The position numbers and the translations under genes are program-made. From a virus: a DNA stretch of 44,101 bases. The DNA lies in the IMG/VR virus record IMGVR_UViG_3300009408_000482, positions 1 through 44,101 of that record. One strand, written 5' to 3'. The notes beneath the pieces are model-generated. The model was not told the DNA's origin and made no database searches. It saw only the letters and a program-made list of their open reading frames with translations. Of the stretch, positions 27,578 to 37,873 are shown piece by piece (the first letter of the stretch is position 1; every line of letters begins with the position of its first letter).

Positions 27578-30500
27578 TTGCCCAGGAACTCGAACAGATC
27601 GTGGCCGTACGACAACTTCCGCAAGATGTCCGTGGACCTCTCGCAGACGCGTCAGACAGCCGTCGGTCCGCCCAGGCTCGTCGGCGTGGACGGCAGGGAG
27701 TTGGGCGGCCTGCGCAGGGACGTCGGCTTCAAGTCGCTTCAGTTGAGTCAGGTCGGACTGCTGCAGACGCAGGCGAGGGCGCCGACATGGTTCTCCGGAT
27801 TCGAGATACAGAAGGGCGTGGACAAGAAGAACCTGATACGCGGGTTCGCGTTCCTGGACGGCTCGTCGGTTCTGTTGCATTGGTACGACACGCAGACCGG
27901 AACGTTCCCACTGCCGCATTTCGTGTCCACGTCGTTCACCGGAACGGCGGATGATCTGGATCTAACGGTCAGGGGCAAGTTCATATACATAACCGGCGTC
28001 GGCACGGCAGGCGCGCCGATGGTCGTGTGGCACGACGGCACTGACTGGATGATGGAGGACATGGGTCCGCTGATCCTCGACGGCTGGGTCCCGGCCGCCG
28101 CGCCCACCGCGCAGGCAACGGGCGGACTTCTTTCGGACGGGGACTACCTCGTAGCCGTCAGGAAATTCAACTCCGAGAGAGGCGTGTTCGACGGGACATC
28201 CAAGTTGCAGTCAGTCTCGCCCGCCAGCGCCACCACGACGCAGATCATAACATGGGAGGGCCTACAGGCCGCCAACGGTTTCGACCAGGCATACCTGTAC
28301 AGGAGTGTCAGGAGCGGCACTACCATGTATCTCGAGAGCATATTGGATCTCCCATCCGCCGGATTCGTGTTTCCAAATTTTGGCAGCGCCACGTTGGGAC
28401 TCACCGATCAGCAACTGCAACTGCAGGACACATTCGAGCCTTTCGTGGATCCGGTCAGGAAGCCGCCCAAGACCGACAGGATAAACACCTTCCAGGGCAT
28501 CACAGTGATGAAATTGACGGGCGATGACGCGGGCGAGCAGGCCGTGACCGACCTGATATGGACCAAGACGGAGAGGGTCGCCCCGGAGGAATTCGGACCG
28601 GACAACGTGTATCCAGGCCCGTCCAACATCGGATCGGTGATCCAGTTCATAAACGCCGGGGACTTCCTTCTGGGCATCACGCCCGTGTCCACCATACGCA
28701 TACAGAAGGCCGGCATCGACATGGCCATACAGCCCATCCACAGGGGATGGGGACCACTGTCCAGATACGCCGCGGTAGACTTCGGACCGGCTGTGATGAT
28801 AGCCGGCCCGAGGGGCCTCTACTTCATCGAGGCATCGTCCGGCAGGCTGCAACTCATCGAGGCCGTCGACAGGCTGATGACCAACAACGACGAGTGGCTG
28901 CTGGACATACTCGCCGATCAGGGCAGCGCGGGCGCGCCCAACATACAGTTGGCGTACGACGAGCCTCTGGGATGCATATTCATCCTGAACTCGGTCAAGA
29001 AGGAGGCGATCTGCTTCTGGACCAAGACCTCGCGGGTCACCATCAGGGAGGACATGCCGTTCACGCTGGCCACCACGGCTGTGCATCCGGTCACAGGCGG
29101 AGCCAGACGCGCCATGTTCGCAGGCATCGCCACGGGCGGATCGCCCGCGTTCGTGCAGGCCGACAAGGTGTTCTTCCCGGACTCGTTCCGCGAGGGACCG
29201 GACGTGACACCCACATTCGAGAACCCCGGCATGCAGACCATGCACGGCGCGCTGAATAAGGCCACGAAGGTCAACGGTCTGGCAACGGGAGGCACGGTCG
29301 AGTCGCTGATAGACACCTCGAACACGTTCGGAATGGAGGTGTTCGGCGCCTTCGTACATGTGTGGCAGACGATAGGTGGCGTGGAGACAAGGACGCGAGT
29401 GTTCGCCGTACCGGCCCCAGCCTTCGTGTTGGACGACTTCAACAGGGCCGACGCGCCGGATCTGGGACCCAACTGGAGTCAGACGGGTTCAGGCACGTCC
29501 GACTACTGGAACGTGGACTATTGGTCCGCCGACTATTGGTCCGCCGACTACTGGGCATCGTCGTCCGCATTCGCGATAGCCGTGTCCGGATCCAAGGCGC
29601 TGGGCATCAACATCAACGCCGGAGCCGTGGAATACGCGGCCATATGGAACACGGCTGTCCCGGCGGCAAGCTACGACGTCGAGGCATCGTTCACAGCCGA
29701 CGCCGCAGCATTGCCTTGGTTCCAACTGCATGGCCGCAGGATATCGAAGACCGAATTCAACACGGAGGGTTACCTCATGACGGCGGCAACGAAGACCGCC
29801 GGAATAGCCGGACGCACACTGACAGCGGACACGGTCAATCTGGAGTATGTCAGCCCGGTCAACACCAAGACACTTATCGGAAGCGTGCCATTCGCGTTCG
29901 TGTCAGGCACGACATATACGCTGAAGATGGGTTTGAGGAACAATGTCCTGACCGCGCTCGTGGACGGAAAGGAAGTCCTGCGCAGGGTGGTGGATGATCA
30001 GGCCATCGTGGCAGGTCCACAGTTCAAGAAGGATGATCTGCTGTCAAGCACATTCTCCGTGGACAGGGTGGACTCGAACAGGATGGTCGTGTGCTACAGC
30101 GAGGACTCGGACAGCGCGCTTTATGTCAGGATAGCCACCGTGTCCGGCACGGACATCACATGGGCGGCGAAGTCGCCCGTCGTCGCGACACCCGGAGGTT
30201 TCTTCGCCGATGTCGCCGCCGTGGACGTCAACACCGTTCTTGTCGGATTCTTCGACGCGAATGCCGGTCCGAACGGCGGCGAAGGCAAAATAACAAAGTT
30301 CGCACTGACCGATACGACATTGACTATCAACAGCACATCCACGTTCGCGCCGTCCGTAAACACGCTGGAGGGAGCGAGATACATAAAGCTGGCCAGGTTC
30401 GACTCCGGCACATACGGAATAGCATGGATCGATTGGGAGAAGGACGGGTTCGGAATCGAGAAGAAACTCACGAGGGCGAGGATACTGACGGCTGTCGGAC

Positions 30501-32833
30501 CGATTTCGATGGGTCCCACAGTCGACATACACTCAGGCAGGACGAACGACTTCGGTGTCGAACTGATTCCGTTGACGTCCACCACGGCCATCGTCACATA
30601 TGCGGACTCCGACGACGACAACAAGGGGAAACTAAAGGTAATCACAGTGTCGGCGGGCATCATCACGCAGGGACCGTCCGTGACCTTTCACGGTTCCGCA
30701 GGGGGCATATCCAAGGACATATCATACGGCGCCGCGAGATGGTCCGACACCGAAGCCGTCATATCGTTCAATGCGGTGCTTGAGCAGGACTCGAGGTCAG
30801 TCGTGATCACGGTGTCCGGCCTGGACGCGACGATTGGCGCGGTGTCTCAGCCCGCCAAATTCGCGAACAAGGCCGACTGGGTGGACATGGACACGGTGGG
30901 GGACGACGCGTTGTCGTTCGGCGCTAACCAGGAGTTCTCGCCCGCGCTCTCCGGCACCTCCGACAATTTCGCCGTGGCGTCACTGTCGTCCACCAAGGTG
31001 GTCGCCGCGTATCTCGACAATTCGTCGGTGGGCAAGATCATAGTCGGAGACGTGACGGGTATAACCGTCACATGGGGTCCGGCGGCGGGCACTACATTTG
31101 GCGGATCCAGGAACATATCCATATCCGTGCTGTCGTCCACCAAATGCGTGATGTCATGGATAGATCTAGTGTCGGCGCAGCCCTTCGCGGTGGTAATCAC
31201 CGTGACAGGTCTCTCCGCGACACTTGGCGTACAGACCAGCTCAGGTCAGATAGAGAGTCCGGCCAATCCGGTGCATGAGCAATGGACGACGGCCATGGAC
31301 TCGACACATGCGATCATAATGTGGAAACTCACTGGCGCCAGCGCCGTAAAGGCCATGGCCATGGCCATCTCAGGCAGCACGATATCCACCGGCGTGTTCG
31401 CGAATATCAACAATCCGTCGGGAAACCATCCGCAGGGCATCAGGGTGGAGTCGCTCGACTCCACGAGATGGCTCGTCGCCATGTCGAACGGCGGCGGCAA
31501 CGAAGTCATACTGCAGACCGGGGATCTGGCGGGCCTCACCGTCAGCGCCGGCGCGTCCACCACACTCCAGGGCGGATCCGGGGCCACGCCCGCGCAGATG
31601 TCCTTGAGGAGGTTGACGTCCACCACCGCAGTGCTGGCGTTCCAGAAGAACAACGGCGCCGATTGGTCCGGAAAGGTCGCGGTGATAACCGTCACTGGCG
31701 CGGATGTCACCGCAGGACCGGTTTCTACATTCAAACACGTGTCCGAGGCCGCGATAGTCGGCTTCGATGTGGCCGTAATGACCCCCACGTCATTCAGCGT
31801 ATCATGGATGGACTCGGGGGCGGGCGACACGGGAAACTCGATACTGGGCACCGTCTCCGGCACGTCGCTTTCGTTCCCCGCGCCGAGTCAGGTGTGGTTT
31901 GTGAGCGAGCAGACGGGCGGACTTACAAACAACATAGTCAGAAACGCGCCGCTGGGCGCGTCGTCGTTCATCGCATTAGCCCAGAATCAGGTGGCCGACG
32001 CAGGGTTGGCGTTCATCGCACAGGCCACAGGACTGACGGGTAAGCGTCTGGTGTTGACCTACAGGGATGTTGGCGCCGACAATTTCGGGAAGGCCAGGAT
32101 AGGCAATGTCGTGTCGGGAGAGGTTGTGTGGGTGGAGTACAGCCAATTCCTGTTCCCGACCACCCCCGCGCAGATAGCGTCCAACTCGGCGGACGCACGG
32201 ATAAACCGCGTCACGCATGTGGACTTCGACACGGCGTTCGTGTTCACCAAGGACGCCGGCGACGGCGGCAAGGGCAAGGCCATACTCCTTGAGGTACCGA
32301 CGCTCGGCGCCGCGCAGATATTGCTGAGTGGCGGCTTCGCCGGCTTTGGGATATCGTTCGACGCCGGTTCCGAGTCGGCGTCCGTCGACGACTTCCGCAT
32401 CATAGAGGAGGTCAACACGATAGGGCTTACGCCGTCGCTGCCGCAGGCGGTCGCGTCGGGCGACAGATATGCCATCGCCCCCGTCCCGTTCAGGGTGACC
32501 TTCCCGGCGCTCTCGGAGGAGGGGGCGGTGGACCATTTCCGCAGGACCATCGTGGAGACCATGAAAGGGCTGATATCCAATTACAGGCCCAATCAGGTCA
32601 CCACGGTGAACGAGAAGATGAGGTTCCAGGTGTTCAGGAACGGAAACAAGGTGGAGCACGCGGGCAAGGAAGTGAACCTGGATGTGGATCAGGACGACTT
32701 CGTGGCCTCGTTCGGCGGCGTGTCCGGGCATGTCATGCACCCGGGCATGGAGTCCTTCGCCTCGAACTCCGACATGGAGCTCATCGCCGTGCGCGTCGAG
32801 GGAGGCGTGACGGACAGCGACATAGACCAATGA
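27578..32833 (+). CDS. Giant nozzle-like tail protein with nested concanavalin-like and repeat domains, 1751 aa
   Basis: TTG start at 27578 with GGAGGGG before it. Residues about 1-610 resemble a podovirus nozzle (tail tubular B-like): VLLHWYDTQTGTFPL, IYITGVGTAGAPMVVWHDGT, GLYFIEASSGRLQLIEAVD. Near 613 a LamG/concanavalin-like domain begins (FVLDDFNRADAPDLGPNWSQ) with a WNVDYWSADYWSADYW repeat, running to VLTALVDGKEVLRRVVDDQ near 803. From about 811 to 1578 there is a long array of propeller-like repeats (KVAVITVTGADVTAGPVS, SVSWMDSGAGDTGNS). Then the missing concanavalin end appears (GFAGFGISFDAGSESASVDD), and the C-terminal ~150 residues return to nozzle-like sequence (FPALSEEGAVDHFRRTIVET). 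Repeats match the 400-aa protein at 2400. Likely both tail conduit and receptor-binding or glycan-binding protein. Confidence 0.78.
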   Translation: MPRNSNRSWPYDNFRKMSVDLSQTRQTAVGPPRLVGVDGRELGGLRRDVGFKSLQLSQVGLLQTQARAPTWFSGFEIQKGVDKKNLIRGFAFLDGSSVLLHWYDTQTGTFPLPHFVSTSFTGTADDLDLTVRGKFIYITGVGTAGAPMVVWHDGTDWMMEDMGPLILDGWVPAAAPTAQATGGLLSDGDYLVAVRKFNSERGVFDGTSKLQSVSPASATTTQIITWEGLQAANGFDQAYLYRSVRSGTTMYLESILDLPSAGFVFPNFGSATLGLTDQQLQLQDTFEPFVDPVRKPPKTDRINTFQGITVMKLTGDDAGEQAVTDLIWTKTERVAPEEFGPDNVYPGPSNIGSVIQFINAGDFLLGITPVSTIRIQKAGIDMAIQPIHRGWGPLSRYAAVDFGPAVMIAGPRGLYFIEASSGRLQLIEAVDRLMTNNDEWLLDILADQGSAGAPNIQLAYDEPLGCIFILNSVKKEAICFWTKTSRVTIREDMPFTLATTAVHPVTGGARRAMFAGIATGGSPAFVQADKVFFPDSFREGPDVTPTFENPGMQTMHGALNKATKVNGLATGGTVESLIDTSNTFGMEVFGAFVHVWQTIGGVETRTRVFAVPAPAFVLDDFNRADAPDLGPNWSQTGSGTSDYWNVDYWSADYWSADYWASSSAFAIAVSGSKALGININAGAVEYAAIWNTAVPAASYDVEASFTADAAALPWFQLHGRRISKTEFNTEGYLMTAATKTAGIAGRTLTADTVNLEYVSPVNTKTLIGSVPFAFVSGTTYTLKMGLRNNVLTALVDGKEVLRRVVDDQAIVAGPQFKKDDLLSSTFSVDRVDSNRMVVCYSEDSDSALYVRIATVSGTDITWAAKSPVVATPGGFFADVAAVDVNTVLVGFFDANAGPNGGEGKITKFALTDTTLTINSTSTFAPSVNTLEGARYIKLARFDSGTYGIAWIDWEKDGFGIEKKLTRARILTAVGPISMGPTVDIHSGRTNDFGVELIPLTSTTAIVTYADSDDDNKGKLKVITVSAGIITQGPSVTFHGSAGGISKDISYGAARWSDTEAVISFNAVLEQDSRSVVITVSGLDATIGAVSQPAKFANKADWVDMDTVGDDALSFGANQEFSPALSGTSDNFAVASLSSTKVVAAYLDNSSVGKIIVGDVTGITVTWGPAAGTTFGGSRNISISVLSSTKCVMSWIDLVSAQPFAVVITVTGLSATLGVQTSSGQIESPANPVHEQWTTAMDSTHAIIMWKLTGASAVKAMAMAISGSTISTGVFANINNPSGNHPQGIRVESLDSTRWLVAMSNGGGNEVILQTGDLAGLTVSAGASTTLQGGSGATPAQMSLRRLTSTTAVLAFQKNNGADWSGKVAVITVTGADVTAGPVSTFKHVSEAAIVGFDVAVMTPTSFSVSWMDSGAGDTGNSILGTVSGTSLSFPAPSQVWFVSEQTGGLTNNIVRNAPLGASSFIALAQNQVADAGLAFIAQATGLTGKRLVLTYRDVGADNFGKARIGNVVSGEVVWVEYSQFLFPTTPAQIASNSADARINRVTHVDFDTAFVFTKDAGDGGKGKAILLEVPTLGAAQILLSGGFAGFGISFDAGSESASVDDFRIIEEVNTIGLTPSLPQAVASGDRYAIAPVPFRVTFPALSEEGAVDHFRRTIVETMKGLISNYRPNQVTTVNEKMRFQVFRNGNKVEHAGKEVNLDVDQDDFVASFGGVSGHVMHPGMESFASNSDMELIAVRVEGGVTDSDIDQ

Positions 32834-32881
32834 TGCGTCCTATGAAGTGTTGACGCACATCGTCCATTTGGGAGAGATGAT

Positions 32882-34399
32882 ATGGGCCTTACCGGAATAG
32901 TCGATATCCTCGGACTTGGCCTTGACGCCGTCGGAGGCTTCGCGCAGTTGAACGAGGCCGAGCGAAGGCGCCAGAACCCGCCGGAGGTCGGCAGGCAGAC
33001 GGGCCGCAACGACGCCGTGACGTCCTTCCAGGGCGGGGACGTGCCCCGCGGCGGGTTTCAACTGAGTCCGTTCCTCCAGGGTCAGATCAACTCGCTGGAG
33101 GCTCCGCAGGAGACCGTCAAGGGAGGCCTGTTCAACCTGTTCGATGTGCCAAACCCCGAGTTCCAGGCGTTCAGCGACTCCATCCAGAGGGCGCAGCAGA
33201 TAGTCGGATCCGACACCATAACCGAGACGCAGGCGCAGCAACTGCAGCAGATACTCAGGGACACCGGCAAGGACGAGCTGGCCGGCGAGATAGGCTTCCA
33301 ACTCACTCAGCAGACAGGGGGTTTCAATGTCGATCCGGGCGTGAGGGATGTCCTGCAGGCCGGCATAAACGACACGCAGACGGCCAGGGACATCACCGAG
33401 AGGGATCAGATCAGGCAACTCAGATCGCTCGGGATAACCCAGGGCATAAGGACGGAGCTGCTTCCGAAGTTGAGGGGCGAGCTGAACAACGGCTTCCTGT
33501 CCGCCAGAAGGGATCAGGGGATCGCCGAGAACAGGGCGATAGGCGCCCTCCGCGCAGGCGCGCTGCCGGCCATAGCCCCGGTCATCCAGGCGCAGCGTCT
33601 CAGGGACGAGATAAACGGCAGGCTGGAGGACACGTCCGTCGCCCGACTGGAGTCGCAGAGGGTCGCGCTGGACAGGCGGCACGACAACCAGCTCAACTCC
33701 GCCAGGGTCCAGTTGGAGCAGCAGTTCCCGGGAAACCCCGGACTCGTGGAGAGCCAGCTCAACCAGATCAGGTCGTCGCAGTTCCAGGAGATAGGGACGC
33801 TGCAGAACGGACTCATAGCGGACTTCGCGAGGCTGGAGTCCGACATCGATGTGCAGACCGCCGGCTTCGTGCAGCAGTCCACGGTAGCCGCCGCGGGACA
33901 GCTCGTGGACCTGTCGAGGTTGGAGTCGCAGGCGAGGGACATCTTCTCTGCCAGGCGCAACCAGATAAACCTGGCCAAGATAAGCAGCGACATGAGCATC
34001 AGCATGCTGGACAGGGACAACAGGGCGCAGGAGGCCCAACTGCTCCGCTCGTGGAACGAGATACTCGTCCCCGAGCAGGAGCTCGTGAACCAGATATTCA
34101 GCCTGAACACCTCCCTGGAGGACAGGCGGGTGGCGTTCCAGCAGGGCACCTTCCAGCAGGGTCAGGCCGGGCTCAACCAGCTCTCGGTCGCGGTCAGCAA
34201 CTTCCAGGCAAGGAAGGACGCCGAGAAGGCCGCGGACGCGGCGAGCGAAAGCAACAGCTCGTTCGGCGGACTCGGCTCCGCGGCCGGCACCGCGCTTGGC
34301 GCAGTGTTGGCCGCACCGACCGGCGGGCTGTCCATCGCCGCCGGGGCCTCGCTGGGTGGAAGCATCGGCGGCGGCATCGGATCGTCGTTCAAGAGTTAA
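32882..34399 (+). CDS. Putative internal virion (ejection) protein, 505 aa
   Basis: ATG 32882 follows TTGGGAGAG. Mainly helical, Gln/Arg/Leu-rich (ETQAQQLQQILRDTGKDELA, ERDQIRQLRSLGITQGI, FLSARRDQGIAENRAIGAL). The C-terminus is a long small-residue hydrophobic stretch (AGTALGAVLAAPTGGLSIAA, ending GGSIGGGIGSSFKS) that could insert into or cross a membrane. In T7-like phages the genes after the nozzle (gp14-gp16) encode internal proteins that are ejected into the cell envelope; position, helix content and membrane-active end fit gp14-like function. Confidence 0.66.
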   Translation: MGLTGIVDILGLGLDAVGGFAQLNEAERRRQNPPEVGRQTGRNDAVTSFQGGDVPRGGFQLSPFLQGQINSLEAPQETVKGGLFNLFDVPNPEFQAFSDSIQRAQQIVGSDTITETQAQQLQQILRDTGKDELAGEIGFQLTQQTGGFNVDPGVRDVLQAGINDTQTARDITERDQIRQLRSLGITQGIRTELLPKLRGELNNGFLSARRDQGIAENRAIGALRAGALPAIAPVIQAQRLRDEINGRLEDTSVARLESQRVALDRRHDNQLNSARVQLEQQFPGNPGLVESQLNQIRSSQFQEIGTLQNGLIADFARLESDIDVQTAGFVQQSTVAAAGQLVDLSRLESQARDIFSARRNQINLAKISSDMSISMLDRDNRAQEAQLLRSWNEILVPEQELVNQIFSLNTSLEDRRVAFQQGTFQQGQAGLNQLSVAVSNFQARKDAEKAADAASESNSSFGGLGSAAGTALGAVLAAPTGGLSIAAGASLGGSIGGGIGSSFKS

Positions 34400-34408
34400 G
34401 GAGGCGGA

Positions 34409-37147
34409 ATGCCGGTACAGAGACTTGACACCACCGCACCGAACGTCAACGCACCCGCAGCGGCGGTCGGTCAGTCCACGCAGGCCGCGCAGCAGAGGAA
34501 CGCCTCGGGACAGGCCGCGCGCGGACAGGACGCCGCCATACTCGCCGACGCCAAGAAGTCCGCATTGCAGGCGCAGATAGCCATACTGAACGCCAACACC
34601 AAGAGGACGATCGCCGAGGAGCAGATATCGGCGCAGGAGCAGGCGAACATCCAACGCAGCGTCACGAGCCTCGTCAGCCAGGACGCGTCCATGAAACAGC
34701 AGGACGAGCAGTTCAAGATCAAGCAGCAGTTCAAGGAGAAGACATTCGACTTCGAGAAGCAGAAGCTGGAGTTCGACACGGCCGTGTCGGAGCTCGACAA
34801 GTTCGCCGCCACCACGGCGCCGCTCCCGCGCAACGAGGACGGGAAGTTCGTGGATGCCGCCCTGAACGACCAGCAGGCGGCACTGGAGTCAAAGGTGGAG
34901 TCCACGTCCAACGCGTTCGGGCGCACGGTCAGCAAGGAGGCCATCCGCATGAGGACGGCCGTGCCGCTGGCGACCTTCAACAACGCCATCCAGGTCGAGG
35001 CCGACAAGGTCAAGAAGCAGAAGCAGGTGGACGACAGCGCGCTGAGGATCAAGAAGAGCTCCGAACTGGAGAACAGGCAGACGTCCAACTTCCTGCTCAC
35101 CACCCAGTCGCGCAAGGAGACCATATCCACCCAGTTGAGCCAGTCGTTCTCGGACGGAACGTTCTCGCAGGCGAAGGTCAGACTCGTGTTCGCCGACGCC
35201 ATGGGCGTCACGCCGGAGCTGCGCGAGGCCATCAGGCTGGCGGACGCAGGCACGCCGGAGGAGGCCCGCAGGGCGCTGTCCAAGGTCGCCCCGGAGGAGA
35301 GGGCCGCGTTCCAGAAGGCCATGGAGCAGTTGCCCATCGGAGTGCCCGGCACGGACAAGGAAGGCAAGGGCAGCGTCGTCAACACGTTCGACGACATCAT
35401 GAAGTCGGCCGGCATACCCAAGAGCGTACAGTCGCAGGTCCGCACTGGACTCAGGCAGTTCAACATGAAGATGACGGGCTTCGCGAGGACCACCAAGGAG
35501 CACGCGGGCCGCGAGGTGACCAAGGCGGTCGACGGCGTGAGCAGGTTCATGTTCGACTCGTTCCCCGACAACCCCGAGAGGGCGAGGAAGGGCATGGAGA
35601 TATTCCGGTCCAGGTTCTCGCTGCCGGAGTCCTCGCTGAGTGACGAGGACAGGAAGATAAGGGACATCGTCAACATACCCGATCCGACGCAGGAGCAGTT
35701 GGACGAGGTGGGGTCGATACTCGTGAACATGGAGACGCTGGACAGGCGCAACGGGACCACCGTGGCGCAGCGCGCGATAGCGACCCGGTCCAACGGCGGA
35801 CTGCTTCCGGACCCGAGCACGCCGACGCCCGCGGTCGCGGCCACGTCGGCCGCGCGGACGGATCAGGGCGACCTGAACCCGGCCTCGCCGCAGACGGGCG
35901 CGGCCACGCCGCTGGTCGGCGTCCAGTCGGAGGAGACGGCGGAGGGCGCGGCGGACAACCCGGCGGAGGAGTCCAAGGAGAACCCTGCCATGAGGGCGCT
36001 GACGGCCACTCCGGAGGAGACGGCGGAGGGCGCGGCGGACAACCCGGCGGAGGAGTCCAAGGAGAACCCTGCCATGAGGGCGCTGACGGCCACTCCGGAG
36101 GAGATGGCGACGAGGTCCAGGTTCCAATCCTCCAAGACACGGTCCGAGCAGGTGAAGGGCATCAAAGCCAAGGAGGAGCGCAACCTCAAGACCGAGGATG
36201 AACTCAATGCCATCAGGAGGGCGAAGGGCAGGCAGACCGGCGGCGTGTCGCGCGTCGTCACATCGATAAGGGAGGCCATAGACACCCTCAGCCTGTCCGC
36301 GTTCAACAGTGATCCCGAGGCGCAGTTCGCGGAGTCCACCAAGGCATCAAGGATATTGGGCGCGTTCGGCGGATCCAAGGATGAACTGAAGCGCATATTC
36401 GGCATCGACAACAGGACCATCGACAGGCAGTTCCAGGACGAGGCCACGAAGAGACTAGAGAAGCCCGGCGTCAGCGAAGTGATCAAGGGACAGCAGAGGA
36501 AGACCCTGGACGCGCTGCTGAACAAGGATGTCCTCACGGACCGCGAGAGGGAGAGGCTCGTCCGCATCACCGGCATCGCCACCAGGACGAAGAAGGGCAG
36601 GGACATCAGGGACAACATCAAGCAGGTGCTGGACACGAGGAAGGATGAACTCACGGAGGGTCAGGTCAGATCGCTCAACAGCCTGCTGAGGAAGACGCCG
36701 ATGCAGATATCCTCCAGCGAGAACTCCGACAAGGTGGGCCGTACCCTGGCGAGGATAGGGAAGACGCTGGGCGCGAAGCCGGTCCGGAACGCCGGACGCA
36801 CTGTGATCGAGAGGTTCGGAGGGGATCCGAAACAGGAGAGCCGGATAGCCGCGGGCATCAGGGAGCAGATACCGACCATAATATCCAAGTTCTCGCCGAG
36901 CGGATCGATCACGCCGCAGGAGGTGGCGGAGCTGAGGAGGCTGTCGCAGTTGGACGATCTCAACCTGGCCGACAACGCCGCGCTGGACAGCTTCAGCTCC
37001 ATAGTGAAGTCGGTGAAGCAGAGGATCGCGCAGTCGCAGCAGCAACCGCAGCAGGGACAGGCGAGACCGCAGCAGCAACCACAACCGCAGGCACAACCGC
37101 AGGCACAGCCGCAGGCGCAGGTTCCCGCGCAGGCCGGAGGCAGATAA
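34409..37147 (+). CDS. Large internal virion protein candidate, 912 aa
   Basis: ATG 34409 follows TAAGGAGGCG. Helical and coiled coil throughout (QAQIAILNANTKRTIAEEQI, KQQFKEKTFDFEKQKLEFDT). Contains a disordered linker with a perfect 28-residue tandem duplication (about 508-563; EGAADNPAEESKENPAMRAL in each copy) and a Gln/Pro-rich C-terminus (QPQAQPQAQPQAQVPAQ). Size and place match T7 gp15/gp16-type internal proteins that form the DNA ejection channel. No lytic transglycosylase motif is recognised. Function inferred from position and composition. Confidence 0.66.
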   Translation: MPVQRLDTTAPNVNAPAAAVGQSTQAAQQRNASGQAARGQDAAILADAKKSALQAQIAILNANTKRTIAEEQISAQEQANIQRSVTSLVSQDASMKQQDEQFKIKQQFKEKTFDFEKQKLEFDTAVSELDKFAATTAPLPRNEDGKFVDAALNDQQAALESKVESTSNAFGRTVSKEAIRMRTAVPLATFNNAIQVEADKVKKQKQVDDSALRIKKSSELENRQTSNFLLTTQSRKETISTQLSQSFSDGTFSQAKVRLVFADAMGVTPELREAIRLADAGTPEEARRALSKVAPEERAAFQKAMEQLPIGVPGTDKEGKGSVVNTFDDIMKSAGIPKSVQSQVRTGLRQFNMKMTGFARTTKEHAGREVTKAVDGVSRFMFDSFPDNPERARKGMEIFRSRFSLPESSLSDEDRKIRDIVNIPDPTQEQLDEVGSILVNMETLDRRNGTTVAQRAIATRSNGGLLPDPSTPTPAVAATSAARTDQGDLNPASPQTGAATPLVGVQSEETAEGAADNPAEESKENPAMRALTATPEETAEGAADNPAEESKENPAMRALTATPEEMATRSRFQSSKTRSEQVKGIKAKEERNLKTEDELNAIRRAKGRQTGGVSRVVTSIREAIDTLSLSAFNSDPEAQFAESTKASRILGAFGGSKDELKRIFGIDNRTIDRQFQDEATKRLEKPGVSEVIKGQQRKTLDALLNKDVLTDRERERLVRITGIATRTKKGRDIRDNIKQVLDTRKDELTEGQVRSLNSLLRKTPMQISSSENSDKVGRTLARIGKTLGAKPVRNAGRTVIERFGGDPKQESRIAAGIREQIPTIISKFSPSGSITPQEVAELRRLSQLDDLNLADNAALDSFSSIVKSVKQRIAQSQQQPQQGQARPQQQPQPQAQPQAQPQAQVPAQAGGR
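35930..36097. repeat. 84-bp perfect tandem duplication inside the 912-aa gene
   Basis: Copy 1 is 35930-36013 and copy 2 is 36014-36097, identical by eye, keeping frame and adding 28 residues. A following GAGGA shows the start of a third, diverged unit. Confidence 0.93.
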
Positions 37148-37870
37148 ATGGCCGAGAGCAATTTCCAGAGACTCAGGAGGCTACTAGGCCTGAAGGGCCT
37201 GAAGCCCGAGTCCGACAGCGCTAGAATAGCAAGACGCCTGGCCGGCCCCGTGGAATCCGACGCCGCGCGGATAGCCAGACGACTCGCGGGCGAACCCGCC
37301 ATCAAGGGGCTTGGCAGGACGGCCGCCGCCGACACTGCGGTCGCGGGCGAGGGCATCGCCGCCAAGCTCGGCCTGAACACGCTGGGCGGAGCAGGCAAAT
37401 TCGCGCTCAAGGGAGCGGGGGCCGTCGGGACAGCACTCGTGATATCCGACATAATATCGGCCCTCGAGGGTGACGATAACGAACTGGACCCGTCCGTGCT
37501 GTTCGGATTCGACATCACCAAGAGGGAGAAGAAGCGGCTCGCCAAGGAACTCAAGGCCATACAGAGGAGCCAGCAGTCCGACGAGATAGCAGGCTTCCTC
37601 ACACGCAAGGAGTTCGGATCACCCGACAAGCCGCTTGCCGCCGGACCCACGAGACAGGACGCCATCGACCTCCGCGCAGCGCAGTCGCTCGTGCCCCTCG
37701 CGGCCATCACGGGCAAGTCGGCGTCGGAGCTGATAGGCGAGGACTCCACCGACGGATCGCGGGTGCTGAACGCGCTCACGAGCAAGGAGGAGGACGAGAT
37801 AAACAGGATCATCGTGAAGGAACGCAGGACGACGCAGGACAGCGTCAACGACTTCCTGTCGGGGAGATAA
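37148..37870 (+). CDS. Virion-region protein with hydrophobic centre, 240 aa
   Basis: ATG 37148 follows CCGGAGGC and abuts the previous stop. The start has a repeated motif (ESDSARIARRLAG, then ESDAARIARRLAG), a basic amphipathic helix that may bind DNA or membrane. The centre is small and hydrophobic (AGKFALKGAGAVGTALVISD), then charged helices. Fits another small internal or ejected virion component. No family recognised. Confidence 0.68.
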   Translation: MAESNFQRLRRLLGLKGLKPESDSARIARRLAGPVESDAARIARRLAGEPAIKGLGRTAAADTAVAGEGIAAKLGLNTLGGAGKFALKGAGAVGTALVISDIISALEGDDNELDPSVLFGFDITKREKKRLAKELKAIQRSQQSDEIAGFLTRKEFGSPDKPLAAGPTRQDAIDLRAAQSLVPLAAITGKSASELIGEDSTDGSRVLNALTSKEEDEINRIIVKERRTTQDSVNDFLSGR

Positions 37871-37873
37871 CGC

